The notes beneath the pieces are model-generated. The model was not told where the DNA came from and searched no databases. It saw only the letters and a program-made list of their open reading frames with translations. Shown here in pieces: positions 7,786 through 17,902 of a stretch of DNA of 64,000 nucleotides. This DNA comes from Mucilaginibacter achroorhodeus (GTDB taxonomy: Bacteria > Bacteroidota > Bacteroidia > Sphingobacteriales > Sphingobacteriaceae). The DNA lies in contig NZ_VOEI01000001.1 in the NCBI RefSeq assembly GCF_007846095.1, forward strand, positions 310,001 through 374,000, written 5' to 3'. Each line of letters opens with the position of its first letter. The stretch's first letter is position 1. A program made the position numbers and the translations under genes.

Positions 7786-9133
7786 TTTCTAAAGCACTTT
7801 TTAATGGTTGCACCATTGCATCAATATCGCCTGCACCTACCGTAAGCAGCAGCTCCGGTTTTTCATTACGTATTGTATCAATACATTCCTGTTTGCCCAG
7901 CTTACGTTTGTTTGCAAGCGTCATCTTATTAAGGATCATCTCGCTGGTAACACCTTCAATCGGCAGTTCTCGTGCCGGATAAATATCCAGTAAGATAGTC
8001 TCATCAGCCATGCTCAATACCTCTGCAAAACCATCGGCAAAATCACGGGTGCGGGTGAACAAGTGGGGTTGAAATATAACCGTCAGCTTTTTCTCCGGAT
8101 ACAGCTTCCTTACCGATGATATCGCAGCACGCAACTCCTCGGGATGGTGTGCATAGTCATCAATAAAAATAGTTTCCGAGGTTTTAATAATATACTCAAA
8201 ACGGCGCTTAACTCCTTTGAAAGAGCCCAACGCTTCGCGGATGGCATCAGGGTCAACATCAACATGCAGGGCTGCTTCAATAGCTGCAGTAGCATTCTCA
8301 ACATTGTGCAGACCGGCAATACCCATACGTATGTTCGGTATGCTTACCTTTCCATCGTTAAAGTCGAAAAAGAAGCTACCCTCTTCAATGCGTACGTTTG
8401 TGGCCATAGCCTGCGCATTATCATTCATGGCGTAGGTAAAGCCGTTGTTTAACGGCAAACCCTGCCTGTATATTAAAGTACCTCCCTGCTTAAGCTGTGA
8501 AGCAAACAGGAGGAAAGATTCTTCCAGTTTTGAATGGTCGCCGTATATATCCAAATGATCGGCATCCATCGATGTGATAATAGCGATATTTGGATGAAGT
8601 GTTAAGAACGATCGGTCATACTCATCAGCCTCAACAACTACAATATCGTTTTGCCCATACAGCACATTGGTTTGATAGTTTGATAATATACCACCCAGAA
8701 AAGCCGAGCAATCTTTACCCGAATCTTTCAAGATGTGCGCTATCATGCACGAGGTGGTAGTTTTACCATGCGTACCTGCAACGGCAATGGTAAACATGCC
8801 CTTGCTGATGATGCCTAACACCTGCGAGCGTTTGTACAGCTCAAACCCGCTTTCACGGAAATAATTGAGTATCGCCGAATCTTTAGGGATAGCAGGTGTG
8901 TAAATGATCAGCGTTCCTTCATCAGGAGACTGAAAACTCATTGGTATGCTGTCCTTCAGATCTTCGTATACAATGCAAATACCTTCGTTATGCAACGCCT
9001 CTGTAAGTGACGTATGCGTTTTATCGTAACCACAAACAACACAACCCAGGTGATAGAAATAGCGTGCAAGGCCACTCATGCCTATGCCGCCGATCCCAAT
9101 CAGGTATACTCGTTTTATGTTGTTTAATTCCAT
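7778..9133 (-). CDS. murC: UDP-N-acetylmuramate--L-alanine ligase
   Basis: Adds L-alanine to UDP-MurNAc, the first step of stem peptide assembly in the cytoplasm. The N-terminal Rossmann motif is GIGGIGMSGLA near residue 12, the ATP loop GTHGKTTTS near 120, and DADHLDIYG and DDYAHHPEE further on. The 451-residue length is normal. It is separated from murG by 97 bases containing a strong hairpin, so expression of murC-ftsQ-ftsA-ftsZ may be partly uncoupled from the upstream genes. Confidence 0.98.
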   Translation of the reverse strand: MELNNIKRVYLIGIGGIGMSGLARYFYHLGCVVCGYDKTHTSLTEALHNEGICIVYEDLKDSIPMSFQSPDEGTLIIYTPAIPKDSAILNYFRESGFELYKRSQVLGIISKGMFTIAVAGTHGKTTTSCMIAHILKDSGKDCSAFLGGILSNYQTNVLYGQNDIVVVEADEYDRSFLTLHPNIAIITSMDADHLDIYGDHSKLEESFLLFASQLKQGGTLIYRQGLPLNNGFTYAMNDNAQAMATNVRIEEGSFFFDFNDGKVSIPNIRMGIAGLHNVENATAAIEAALHVDVDPDAIREALGSFKGVKRRFEYIIKTSETIFIDDYAHHPEELRAAISSVRKLYPEKKLTVIFQPHLFTRTRDFADGFAEVLSMADETILLDIYPARELPIEGVTSEMILNKMTLANKRKLGKQECIDTIRNEKPELLLTVGAGDIDAMVQPLKSALENV

Positions 9134-9199
9134 TTTTAGTTTTTTACTCCTAATCTCTTCCCGATAATACCGGGAAACTAACTAACTAATTTTTAAAAA

Positions 9200-9224
9200 G
9201 ACCTCCCGCCCTAAGCGGGAGGCT
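9200..9224. terminator. Hairpin between murG and murC inside the dcw cluster
   Basis: CCTCCCGC (9202-9209) pairs with GCGGGAGG (9215-9222). On the minus strand the stem is followed by TCTTTTT and on the plus strand by CTTTTA, so it has the form of an intrinsic terminator in the direction of the operon. It sits eight bases beyond the murG stop codon. Confidence 0.75.
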
Positions 9225-9230
9225 TTTACT

Positions 9231-10334
9231 TTAATTGTTGTTTGTTATTTGGATAACTTCTTTTGCAATTACCTCATCGGCATCCGGCAGGGCCAGTTTG
9301 CCAATGTTATTGCCTAATGTTTTTTGTAAATCGTTGTCTTTTAGTAACTCAAGTGCCCTGTCAACCAGTTTTGCTTCGGCATCCCTATCAGCAATGAAAA
9401 TTGCCGCCCGCTCTTCAACCAGTGCCAGCGCATTTTTAGTTTGGTGGTCTTCGGCAACATTTGGCGAAGGCACCAATATTACCGGCTTTTTAACCACACA
9501 TAACTCGGCAATTGTTCCTGCGCCCGCACGTGAAATAATTACGTCAGCTGCGGCATAAGCCAGATCCATACGGTTTAGAAACTCTACCACGCAAATATCG
9601 GGGTGTTTATCAGGCCCCAATTGCTGAAATATGCTTTGGTAATAAAATTTACCTGTTTGCCATATCACCTGTACATCAGCCGCTATCAGCTTTTCTATAC
9701 CGGCCATAATGCTGTTGTTCAATGTGCGCGCACCAAGGCTGCCACCCGTTATCAGGATGGTTTTCTTGAATGACGACAGCTTGTACAACTCCAGCGCCTG
9801 CATATGCTTACCGGCAATATTTACCGACTCCTTACGGATAGGGTTACCGGTTTTGATGATCTTCTCAAACGGGAAGAATTTTTCCATACCATCAAAAGCC
9901 ACACATATCTTTCGTGCCTTCGCACCAAGCCACTTGTTGGTAATACCTGCATAAGAGTTTTGCTCTTGTATAAGCGTTGGTATCCCACGTAACGATGCTG
10001 CATAAAGCAGCGGCCCCGAAGCAAAACCACCTACACCAACTGCGGCATCGGGCTTAAAATCTTTTATAATTTGCAGGGCCTTGCGCACACTGCGTAACAG
10101 TTTTATGGGGAACATTACATTTTTCCAGAGCGATTTACGCTGGATGCCGGTAATATCTAACCCGATAATTTTATAGCCGGCCGCCGGAACCTTTTCCATT
10201 TCCATGCGGCCATTGGCTCCTACAAACAGTATCTCGGTATCCGGATCAAGCTTTTTCAGCGCGTTGGCAATAGATACAGCCGGGAATATGTGCCCCCCTG
10301 TACCGCCGCCGCTTATGATGATCCTTTTACTCAT
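9231..10334 (-). CDS. murG: UDP-N-acetylglucosamine transferase MurG
   Basis: Transfers GlcNAc to lipid I to make lipid II on the cytoplasmic face of the membrane. It is a two-domain GT-B enzyme of family GT28. The N-terminal glycine loop GGGTGGHIFPAV lies near residue 9, a second glycine loop TGGSLGARTLN near 195, and the UDP-GlcNAc site SRAGAGTIAEL near 270. The 367-residue length is normal. It is followed by a terminator-like hairpin. The gap before it, from ftsW, carries AATCCTAAA and CTAATCTC phrase repeats. Confidence 0.97.
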   Translation of the reverse strand: MSKRIIISGGGTGGHIFPAVSIANALKKLDPDTEILFVGANGRMEMEKVPAAGYKIIGLDITGIQRKSLWKNVMFPIKLLRSVRKALQIIKDFKPDAAVGVGGFASGPLLYAASLRGIPTLIQEQNSYAGITNKWLGAKARKICVAFDGMEKFFPFEKIIKTGNPIRKESVNIAGKHMQALELYKLSSFKKTILITGGSLGARTLNNSIMAGIEKLIAADVQVIWQTGKFYYQSIFQQLGPDKHPDICVVEFLNRMDLAYAAADVIISRAGAGTIAELCVVKKPVILVPSPNVAEDHQTKNALALVEERAAIFIADRDAEAKLVDRALELLKDNDLQKTLGNNIGKLALPDADEVIAKEVIQITNNN

Positions 10335-10339
10335 ATTTT

Positions 10340-10425
10340 ATATTCTAAACTCTAAATCCTAAAAACTAAATCCTAAAAGAGAGCCCTTATCACTAATCTC
10401 AAATCACCGATCTCTAATCACTGCG
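10340..10425. repeat. CTAAATCC and CTAATCTC phrase repeats between ftsW and murG
   Basis: The gap is made almost wholly of short quasi-repeats: CTAAACTCTAAATCC, ACTAAATCCTAAAAG, CACTAATCTC (10391-10400) and TCTCTAATCAC. CTAATCTC words recur upstream of dapA (556-585) and between murD and mraY (13091-13100). Confidence 0.6.
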
Positions 10426-10427
10426 GG

Positions 10428-11630
10428 TTACGCCGCCACTTCCCTTATCTCACCTACTACCACTTTCTTTGGTTCATCTATATCCCTGCTAACCGAAAGG
10501 ATGATACCAAACGCCACGCTGGTGAACAGTATTGATGTACCACCCATACTTACCAGTGGCAGCGGTACCCCTGTTACCGGGCCTAAACCAACTGCTACTG
10601 CCATGTTTGCAAATGCTTGTATGGTAAGGCTAAAGCTTAAACCACAAGCCAGCAATGCGCCAAAAGCCTTGGGTGCTGCCGTTACAATTTTTATACACCG
10701 GTACAACAGAAAAAGGTAGATAGCCACCAGAGCGAACCCGCCAAGCAAACCATACTCTTCTATGATAGTTGCGTATATAAAATCTGAATATGGGTGAGGC
10801 AAATAGTTACGTTCTGTACTGTTGCCGGGACCCTTTCCAAAAACACCACCGGTAGCAATAGCTATCTTGGCATGGTCTGATTGGAATGACTTATCCGGGT
10901 TAGCAGTTTCGGGATGCATAAATGCATGTACACGCGAAATGTAAGTGGTACGGCGAGGGCCTAAAAACACAACGCCCAACAATAAGATTGCGCCTGCTGC
11001 ACAAACCACGCTTATTTGCTTAATGCTGATACGCCCGATGATCAATAACAAAATGCTTACACCGAACAACATCAAAGCTGTTGACAAGTTTGCCAATGCA
11101 ATTAATATAAAGACAACACAAACCGACCCCATAATTGGAATGAATGATTGCTTCACGTCTTTAATGTTTTCTTGCTTGCGCGATAGCGTACGGGCCAGGT
11201 AGGTAATAAGCGCAAGTTTAGCCAAATCGGATGTCTGGAACGTTAAACCGGTACCAGGGATAGAGATCCAGCGGCTGGCATCATTAACGTGATTACCAAA
11301 TAAAAGCGTGTATAATAGCAATGGAATAGTAATAACCATTAGCAGTTTAGATATACCTGCATAATAACGGTAATCTAACAGGTGCGAAAAATACATCAGC
11401 GCCAAACCACCTACTATCATAAACAGGTGTTTCATGAGGATGAACTCATTAGCTTGCCCTCTTTTATAAGCCAGCGTACCTGTAGAGCTGTATACCGCCA
11501 GTAATGATATCACCGACAGCAATATCACGATCAGCCATATCCAACGGTCGCCTTTAACGTTGTTCAAGAGCGCCCCAATCCCCTGAAAGGGAAGTTTTTG
11601 AGTAGCTTGGTCTGCTGCCGTCGTGCTCAT
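10428..11630 (-). CDS. ftsW: Peptidoglycan glycosyltransferase FtsW
   Basis: A SEDS-family polytopic membrane protein that polymerises lipid II glycan strands at the septum together with its cognate PBP. About ten hydrophobic segments are visible. Family marks are the region GPRRTTYISRVHAF, the periplasmic stretch GKGPGNSTERNYLPHPYSDFIYATIIEEYGL with its key glutamates, and GLGPVTGVPLPLVSMGGTS near the C-terminus. The 400-residue length is normal. It lies between murD and murG, as expected for the cluster. Confidence 0.96.
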   Translation of the reverse strand: MSTTAADQATQKLPFQGIGALLNNVKGDRWIWLIVILLSVISLLAVYSSTGTLAYKRGQANEFILMKHLFMIVGGLALMYFSHLLDYRYYAGISKLLMVITIPLLLYTLLFGNHVNDASRWISIPGTGLTFQTSDLAKLALITYLARTLSRKQENIKDVKQSFIPIMGSVCVVFILIALANLSTALMLFGVSILLLIIGRISIKQISVVCAAGAILLLGVVFLGPRRTTYISRVHAFMHPETANPDKSFQSDHAKIAIATGGVFGKGPGNSTERNYLPHPYSDFIYATIIEEYGLLGGFALVAIYLFLLYRCIKIVTAAPKAFGALLACGLSFSLTIQAFANMAVAVGLGPVTGVPLPLVSMGGTSILFTSVAFGIILSVSRDIDEPKKVVVGEIREVAA

Positions 11631-11695
11631 TATCTTTATTTTTCTTTGTTACTTAATTTAATCTTAAACTTCGGTTCTTCCCTTTAGGAGGCCGT

Positions 11696-13087
11696 CTAAA
11701 GCTCTCTTACCGCCGCTTTAAACTGGTTGCCGCGGTCTTCGTAATTTTTAAAAAGATCAAAACTTGCGCAGGCCGGCGATAGTAAAACCGTATCGCCTTT
11801 TGAAGCCAGATGGTAAGCCACCTGTGTTGCTTCCTGTGCCGAATTGGTGTTTACTATTACCTCTACCTCATCTTCAAAGGCATCGTGTATGCGCTTATTA
11901 TCTTTCCCAAGGCAAACTATGGCTTTCACCTTTTGCTTAACCAGATCCCGCAGCATACTATAATCATTACCTTTATCAACACCGCCCAGTATCAAAACAA
12001 CATCGGTTGTCATGCTTTCTAAAGCGTACCAGGTAGAGTTTACGTTGGTTGCTTTTGAATCATTTATGAAACTGATGCCAGATATCTTGCCAACCGACTC
12101 GAGTCTGTGCTCAATATTGCGGAAGTTACCCATGCTCTCTCTCATCGTATCGTTACGTAGCTCAAGCACCTTGGCTACGATACCCGAAGCCATAGAATTG
12201 TAGATGTTGTGCTTTCCCTGCAAGGCCAGTTCGTTGATTGACATTTGAAAATGTTGTTTATTAACGTTTATAATTAGGTTGTCGGCATCGAGATATGCTC
12301 CCGGCACCAGTTGTTTTTCTATCGAAAACGGCAGCTGTTGCGCTGCAATTTCTTTACCGTCAAGTACCTTTATCGTTTCTGCATCATCTGCACAGTAGAT
12401 AAAGTAATCGGCTTCGGTCTGGTTCTGGGTAATACGGTATTTTGATGCCGCATAATTCTCCAGCTTGTACTCATACCTGTCCAAATGGTCTGGCGTGATG
12501 TTCAATAGCACTGCTACATCAGCCTTAAAGCGGTACATATCATCAAGCATAAAGCTGCTTATCTCCAGCACATACCAGTCGAACTTTTCTGTAGCCACCT
12601 GGTAGGCAAAGCTTTTACCGATGTTGCCTGCAAGGCCTACATTAAGCCCGGCATTTTTAAGAATATGATAAGTAAGGCTGGTGGTAGTAGTTTTACCATT
12701 AGAGCCGGTTATGCATATCATTTTTGCATCGGTGTAGCGGCCTGCAAACTCTATCTCAGATATTACAGGGATGCCTGCCTCGCGCAGCTTTTTGATAATG
12801 GGTGCCTTCTCAGGTATACCCGGGCTTTTTACTACTTCTACAGCGCTGAGGATCTCAGCCTCGGTATGTCCGCTTTCTTCAAAGCAAATATTCCATTGCT
12901 GTAGTTGTTCTTTATACTTATCTGCTATAGCGCCAAAGTCAGAAACAAAAACATCATACCCCTGCTGCTGTGCCAGGTAGGCCGCACCAACACCGCTTTC
13001 GCCGGCACCGAGGATGCAAAGCCTCTGCCCAGCCCTCTCCGAAGGAGAGGTAGCTGTTTGGGATGATATGTTTTTATTTTCGTTCAT
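11696..13087 (-). CDS. murD: UDP-N-acetylmuramoylalanine--D-glutamate ligase
   Basis: Adds D-glutamate to UDP-MurNAc-L-Ala. The Rossmann motif CILGAGESGVGAAYLA starts near residue 24, the ATP loop TGSNGKTTTT near 127, and NITPDHLDRY follows. At 463 residues it is about 20 longer than usual at the N-terminus. Residues 12-22 (ATSPSERAGQR) are encoded by a palindromic CCTCTCCTTCGGAGAGG repeat known to me as an intergenic element. No in-frame start codon lies between that repeat and the conserved core, so the ATG at 13087 is likely real and the repeat is translated. Confidence 0.96.
   Translation of the reverse strand: MNENKNISSQTATSPSERAGQRLCILGAGESGVGAAYLAQQQGYDVFVSDFGAIADKYKEQLQQWNICFEESGHTEAEILSAVEVVKSPGIPEKAPIIKKLREAGIPVISEIEFAGRYTDAKMICITGSNGKTTTTSLTYHILKNAGLNVGLAGNIGKSFAYQVATEKFDWYVLEISSFMLDDMYRFKADVAVLLNITPDHLDRYEYKLENYAASKYRITQNQTEADYFIYCADDAETIKVLDGKEIAAQQLPFSIEKQLVPGAYLDADNLIINVNKQHFQMSINELALQGKHNIYNSMASGIVAKVLELRNDTMRESMGNFRNIEHRLESVGKISGISFINDSKATNVNSTWYALESMTTDVVLILGGVDKGNDYSMLRDLVKQKVKAIVCLGKDNKRIHDAFEDEVEVIVNTNSAQEATQVAYHLASKGDTVLLSPACASFDLFKNYEDRGNQFKAAVREL
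13021..13050. repeat. Palindromic CCTCTCC-GAA-GGAGAGG repeat inside the murD start region
   Basis: On the plus strand the segment reads GCCTCTGCCCAGCC followed by CTCTCC and GGAGAG arms. This closely resembles the dispersed GCCTCACCCAGCCCTCTCC...GGAGAGG element common between genes in this phylum, but here it is in frame within murD. The usual in-element TGA is replaced by a sense codon. Confidence 0.6.
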
Positions 13088-13119
13088 TTAACTAATCTCT
13101 ATTCTTTAATCACCAATCA
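13088..13119. repeat. CTAATCTC phrase repeat between mraY and murD
   Basis: ACTAATCTCT, TTAATCACC and AATCACTAACG fill the 32-base gap and match the phrases at 10391-10421 and 556-585. The gap shows nothing else. Confidence 0.5.
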
Positions 13120-14361
13120 CTAACGGAGCTTCAACGTTATCACCGTTAGTATCGCCAGGAAAATACAGATGATCCAAAAGCGCGTAACGATCTTGGCTTC
13201 GTGAAATCCCTTTTTCTGGTAATGGTGATGTAATGGTGCCATCAGGAAGATCCTGCGGCCTTCGCCATATCTCTTTTTGGTGAATTTAAACCAGCCTACC
13301 TGCATCATTACGGATACGTTCTCTACCAGGAAAATGCCGCAAAGCACCGGTACCAATAATTCCTTACGGATGATGATGGCAAACACTGCGATGATGCCAC
13401 CGATTGCCAAACTACCTGTATCGCCCATAAATACCTGGGCCGGATATGAGTTGTACCATAAAAAACCAACACATGCACCCACAAAGGCACCTGCAAAGAT
13501 CACCAGCTCGCCCGAGTTGGGTATGTACATAATGTTCAGGTAATCGGCAGTGATGATGTTACCCGATACATAGGCCAGTATAGCCAGCGTAAGGCCGATA
13601 ATTGCCGATGTACCCGTTGCCAAGCCATCAATACCATCGGTTATATTTGCCCCGTTGGATACCGCCGTAATGATGACGATAACAAACACCATGAACACCA
13701 GCAGCGCATATTGCTCATAACCTTTTCCCAAAAATTTAAGCACCTTACCGTAATCAAACTCATTGTTTTTGTAGAACGGCATGGTTGTTTTGGTTGATTT
13801 TACATCCTGCGTGTAAACCGGTTTATCGCCACGCATGTGAAAATCAACCGGGGCATCATACTTAACCGGAAGTTTTACTTCCTGGCGAATGGTAATGGAT
13901 GTGTTTGAATACATCGTCCACCCGATAATGAGCGCCAAACCTACCTGGCCGGTTATTTTAAACTTGCCTGCAAGGCCTTCTTTATTCTTTTTAAATACTT
14001 TAATATAATCATCAAGGAACCCTATCAAACCCAACCATACGGTTGTTATCAGCATCATGATCACGTAGATGTTATCCAGTTTAGCAAACAACAAGGTTGG
14101 GATAAGTATTCCCAGGATAATGATGATACCGCCCATTGTTGGCGTGCCTGACTTTTGCATCTGGCCCTCTAAGCCAAGGTTGCGTACTGTTTCACCTACC
14201 TGTTTAAAACGCAGATAATCGATCAGCCTACGGCCGAAAACCGTTGTTACCAATAACGATACAATTACCGCCATAGCCATTCGGAACGTGATATACTGGA
14301 ACACGCCCGTGCCGGGAATGGTGTAATTCTTGTTCAGGTAGTTAAACAGGTAGTATAGCAT
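13120..14361 (-). CDS. mraY: Phospho-N-acetylmuramoyl-pentapeptide transferase
   Basis: Transfers phospho-MurNAc-pentapeptide to undecaprenyl phosphate, forming lipid I. It is a polytopic inner-membrane enzyme of the PNPT family. Marks are [12 protein letters not shown] near residue 75, [16 protein letters not shown] near 115, [13 protein letters not shown] near 238, [10 protein letters not shown] and the C-terminal [14 protein letters not shown] metal-binding motif. At 413 residues it is about 50 longer than the enteric enzyme. The extra residues form an extracytoplasmic insertion near 150-205 after the NTSITIRQ stretch, typical of this phylum as I recall. Its start overlaps the murE stop by one base. 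Confidence 0.98.
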   Translation of the reverse strand: MLYYLFNYLNKNYTIPGTGVFQYITFRMAMAVIVSLLVTTVFGRRLIDYLRFKQVGETVRNLGLEGQMQKSGTPTMGGIIIILGILIPTLLFAKLDNIYVIMMLITTVWLGLIGFLDDYIKVFKKNKEGLAGKFKITGQVGLALIIGWTMYSNTSITIRQEVKLPVKYDAPVDFHMRGDKPVYTQDVKSTKTTMPFYKNNEFDYGKVLKFLGKGYEQYALLVFMVFVIVIITAVSNGANITDGIDGLATGTSAIIGLTLAILAYVSGNIITADYLNIMYIPNSGELVIFAGAFVGACVGFLWYNSYPAQVFMGDTGSLAIGGIIAVFAIIIRKELLVPVLCGIFLVENVSVMMQVGWFKFTKKRYGEGRRIFLMAPLHHHYQKKGFHEAKIVTRFWIICIFLAILTVITLKLR

Positions 14362-15821
14362 TAAACCATGTGTTTAAATTGTTCTTCCAATTCTTCCATA
14401 TCATCAAAATGGTTTTTTACGCCATTGATCTCCTGATATTTCTCGTGCCCCTTACCGGCTAATAAAATGATATCTCCGGGCTGTGACAGCATGCAGGCTG
14501 TTTTAATAGCCTCTTTTCTATCTGCAATGCTTAGCGTATGACGCTTAAAGGCTGGATCAACACCCTCTTCCATGTCTTTAATGATCTGCGCAGGATCTTC
14601 CGTACGTGGATTATCTGAAGTAAGGATCACCTTATCGCTCCATTCGCAGGCTACCTTTGCCATCACCGGGCGTTTGGTTTTGTCCCTGTCTCCGCCGCAA
14701 CCGATAACGGTTATCACTTTCTCATTACCCTTACGAATGTCGTGGATAGTGCTCAACACATTCTGCACGGCATCAGGCGTATGGGCATAATCTACAATGC
14801 CTATTACTTTATTAGGCGCAGTAAAATATTCAAAACGACCTTCGGCACCGGTTAATTTGCTTAAGCTTACCAATACTTTGGCTTTATCCTGCTCTAATAA
14901 CATAGCCGCTGCATAAACCGCAAGCAGATTGTAAGCATTGAATGTACCTACCAGTTTAAACCACACTTCTTCGTTCTCAATGTTCAGTAACAAGCCGCTG
15001 AACTGGTTTTCTATGATACGTGCGCGATAATCTGCCATGCTTTTAAGGCCATAGCTCTTTTTGTGCGCCGCGGTATTTTGCAGCATTACATTACCATTCT
15101 TATCGTCGGTATTGGTTAATGCAAAAGCGTTTTTAGGCAGGTTATCAAAGAATGCCTTTTTAGCTTTCAGATAGCTGTCGAAAGTTTTGTGATAGTCTAA
15201 ATGGTCATGCGTAAGGTTCGAGAATATCGCCCCTGAAAATTTCAAACCCTCGATACGGTGCTGTGCTACTGCATGAGAGCTAACTTCCATAAAGCAGTAG
15301 TCGCAACCCTCATCAACCATGTCTGATAATAGCTTATTCAGCGCCACCGGATCAGGCGTGGTATGCGTTGAAGGAATAATATTACCGTTTATCTGGTTCT
15401 CTACCGTTGAAAGCAAACCGCACTTATAACCCATATCGCGGAAAAGCTTATAAAGCAACGTGGCAATAGTAGTTTTACCATTGGTGCCCGTTACCCCAAC
15501 CAGCTTTAAGTTGGTAGATGGATTCTCATAGAAATTGGCTGCCATGGTGCCCAAAGCTTTTGCTGAGTTGGCAACCATTAAAAAGTCAACCTCTGCTGCG
15601 GTATGTGCAGGTAATTCTTCACATACAATGGCAACCGCACCGTCTTTTATAGCCTGGTCAATATAGTCGTGGCCGTCTACAGCCGTGCCTTTAACAGCTA
15701 CAAACATACAGCCCGGCACAACCTTGCGCGAATCAAAAACAATGGCGGTTATCTCTACATCCGCGCTGCCCTGCAGTTCGGTAAAGGCTACTCCTTCTAC
15801 TATATCGCTCAGGTATCTCAT
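14361..15821 (-). CDS. murE: UDP-MurNAc-L-Ala-D-Glu: meso-diaminopimelate ligase
   Basis: Adds the third residue of the stem peptide. The ATP loop TGTNGKTT lies at about 111-118, with HAVAQHRI and [12 protein letters not shown] further on. DNPRTEDP near residue 408 is the motif that selects meso-diaminopimelate rather than lysine, fitting the presence of dapA in the same window. The 486-residue length is normal. It overlaps the upstream PBP gene by four bases and the downstream mraY by one, indicating tight translational coupling. Confidence 0.98.
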   Translation of the reverse strand: MRYLSDIVEGVAFTELQGSADVEITAIVFDSRKVVPGCMFVAVKGTAVDGHDYIDQAIKDGAVAIVCEELPAHTAAEVDFLMVANSAKALGTMAANFYENPSTNLKLVGVTGTNGKTTIATLLYKLFRDMGYKCGLLSTVENQINGNIIPSTHTTPDPVALNKLLSDMVDEGCDYCFMEVSSHAVAQHRIEGLKFSGAIFSNLTHDHLDYHKTFDSYLKAKKAFFDNLPKNAFALTNTDDKNGNVMLQNTAAHKKSYGLKSMADYRARIIENQFSGLLLNIENEEVWFKLVGTFNAYNLLAVYAAAMLLEQDKAKVLVSLSKLTGAEGRFEYFTAPNKVIGIVDYAHTPDAVQNVLSTIHDIRKGNEKVITVIGCGGDRDKTKRPVMAKVACEWSDKVILTSDNPRTEDPAQIIKDMEEGVDPAFKRHTLSIADRKEAIKTACMLSQPGDIILLAGKGHEKYQEINGVKNHFDDMEELEEQFKHMV

Positions 15822-17902
15822 TGCAGTTCAATTAAAATTTTTGATCCTTTAGGTATTGTACTCCCCCCGGTAACAGATTGATTTATTACCGATCCACTTC
15901 CCTTTACTGATACTTTGTAGCCGGCATTACCTAATGCAAACAATGCATCGCTTAAACCCATGCCGGTTACGTTTGGCACGGTGCCTGTTTTGTACTTGTT
16001 ATCTTCAAAGCCGATACCGTTGCTGGTATCCACAGAGTTTAAATTTGCTGAAGCATAAAGCGGCTTAAGGCTCAGTTTTTCGTAAACCTTTTTAAGTGCT
16101 TTAACATTGCCCTGCTTGTATTTTGGCAAGGTGGTGTTGCCCACATATCTTATCGGCGACTGGTTCAGTTCCATATCACCGGCGTAAACCTTATCTGCAA
16201 TTTCCCTGAAAGCCGGCCCTGCCACCGAAGCAGCGTAGTAACCATTTTTAGGGTCATTGATAACCACGATCAATGAATACTTAGGTCTGTCTGCCGGGAA
16301 GTACCCACAAAACGATGCCTGGTACTGCTTTTTGGCTTTGTAACCTTTGTTGGCATCAGCCACCTGCGCTGTACCGGTTTTACCTGCTATTTTGTAAAGC
16401 GGATTGTAAACGTATTCGCGGCCGCTACCTTCCAGCACCACGCCCTCAAGCATCTCGCGCATCTTTTTAAGGGTCACGTCAGAACATATCTTATCGTTCA
16501 CTACGCGGGTTTGGAAACGCTCAACCGTGTTGCCTAACCTTCTTATCTCCTTAACAAAAACAGGCGTTATCAATTTACCATCGTTAGCCACTGCGTTGTA
16601 AAAGGTGAGCATCTTTAACGGGGTAAGCTGCATCTCGTAACCGTATGCCATCTGCGGCAGGGTCATGTTCTTGTTCCAACTGCGGTTGCTTGGGTTTTTA
16701 ACTACCGGGCGTGCCTCACCTGGTATCTGCAAGTTCATTTTTTCGTTCAGGTGCCAATCATAAAGATGATCTGTAAACTTAGCCTGGTTGTCCCTGTAAC
16801 TTGTATTTACCAGATAAGCCACCGCGGCATTTGATGATTTTTCAAATGCCTTTTTAACAGATACCCTGCCTATACTACCGTGCGAATCTTTAATGGTATG
16901 GCCCGGGATAGGATATTCACCGGTGTTAACCATAGTGCTGGTGTCTACCTTATGGTCCTCAATAAGCGCCATGTATGATGCCAGCTTAAAGGTTGAACCG
17001 GGATCCTGGTTGCCTGCAATGGCGTAGTTAAATTTCTCTTTAAATGAACCATCGGGCATGCGGGTATAGTTGGCCACCGCCCTTACCTCACCAGTAGCAA
17101 CTTCCATCAGGATGGCGGTGCCGTGGTCTGCTTTGGTGTATATCAATTGCTTTTGCAAAGCATTCTGCACCAGGTCCTGCATGTTTACATCAATGGTAGA
17201 TATAATGTCTGCACCATCTTTTGGCGCAACTTCATCGTCATCATTAACCGGCATCCAAACGCCGCCTGCCATACGGCTCTCCAGGCGTTTACCGCTTTCT
17301 CCGTTTATATAATCCGCATAGGCACCCTCAAGGCCTACCGGGTTCTTTACGTTTTCATTTTTGTAACCAATGGTACGTGCCGCCAACGCGCGGAATGGCA
17401 AAATGCGTTTATTTTGCTGCACGGCGATTAAGCCGCCTTTATTCTTACCCATTTTAAAGATGGGGAAGGTGCGCATCTCTTTCAATTCATTATAAGTAAC
17501 CCTGCGCCTAACCAATTGGTAGCGCGAGCTGTCTTTGCGTGCATCGCGGAACATCCTTGAATACTCGCGTGCCGATTTATCGCCAAAAAATGCAGAAAGC
17601 TTTTGTGCAAGCGAATCTACTTTTTCATCAAACAGCTTGTCATCTGATACGGCCAGCATGTCCATACGCACCTCGTACTCAGGTACCGATGTAGCCAGCA
17701 AACTGCCGTCGTTAGAAAATATGTTACCCCTCGCCGCTTCAATGTTGCGGTAACGGGTTGACAGGTTGCGGGCCATAGCCTTCCACTTTTCGCCCTGCGA
17801 TAACTGCACCCGGCAAAGCTGAAACAAAACAGCGCCTGCAAATAAAAGAATCAACCCAAATGCGAGGTAAACCCTTAATAGTATGTTAGTTCTGATACCC
17901 AT
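15818..17902 (-). CDS. ftsI: Septal penicillin-binding protein (FtsI/PBP3 type) with PASTA domain
   Basis: A class B PBP that crosslinks septal peptidoglycan as partner of FtsW. One N-terminal membrane anchor lies near residues 10-28, then a dimerisation domain beginning ARGNIFSNDG near 57. The transpeptidase domain has STFK (303-306), SSN (356-358) and KTG (508-510). One PASTA repeat occupies about residues 637-694 (VPNVTGMGLSDALFALGNAGY). A PASTA tail is absent from enteric FtsI but usual in this phylum. The start overlaps ftsL by one base. Confidence 0.96.
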   Translation of the reverse strand: MGIRTNILLRVYLAFGLILLFAGAVLFQLCRVQLSQGEKWKAMARNLSTRYRNIEAARGNIFSNDGSLLATSVPEYEVRMDMLAVSDDKLFDEKVDSLAQKLSAFFGDKSAREYSRMFRDARKDSSRYQLVRRRVTYNELKEMRTFPIFKMGKNKGGLIAVQQNKRILPFRALAARTIGYKNENVKNPVGLEGAYADYINGESGKRLESRMAGGVWMPVNDDDEVAPKDGADIISTIDVNMQDLVQNALQKQLIYTKADHGTAILMEVATGEVRAVANYTRMPDGSFKEKFNYAIAGNQDPGSTFKLASYMALIEDHKVDTSTMVNTGEYPIPGHTIKDSHGSIGRVSVKKAFEKSSNAAVAYLVNTSYRDNQAKFTDHLYDWHLNEKMNLQIPGEARPVVKNPSNRSWNKNMTLPQMAYGYEMQLTPLKMLTFYNAVANDGKLITPVFVKEIRRLGNTVERFQTRVVNDKICSDVTLKKMREMLEGVVLEGSGREYVYNPLYKIAGKTGTAQVADANKGYKAKKQYQASFCGYFPADRPKYSLIVVINDPKNGYYAASVAGPAFREIADKVYAGDMELNQSPIRYVGNTTLPKYKQGNVKALKKVYEKLSLKPLYASANLNSVDTSNGIGFEDNKYKTGTVPNVTGMGLSDALFALGNAGYKVSVKGSGSVINQSVTGGSTIPKGSKILIELQ

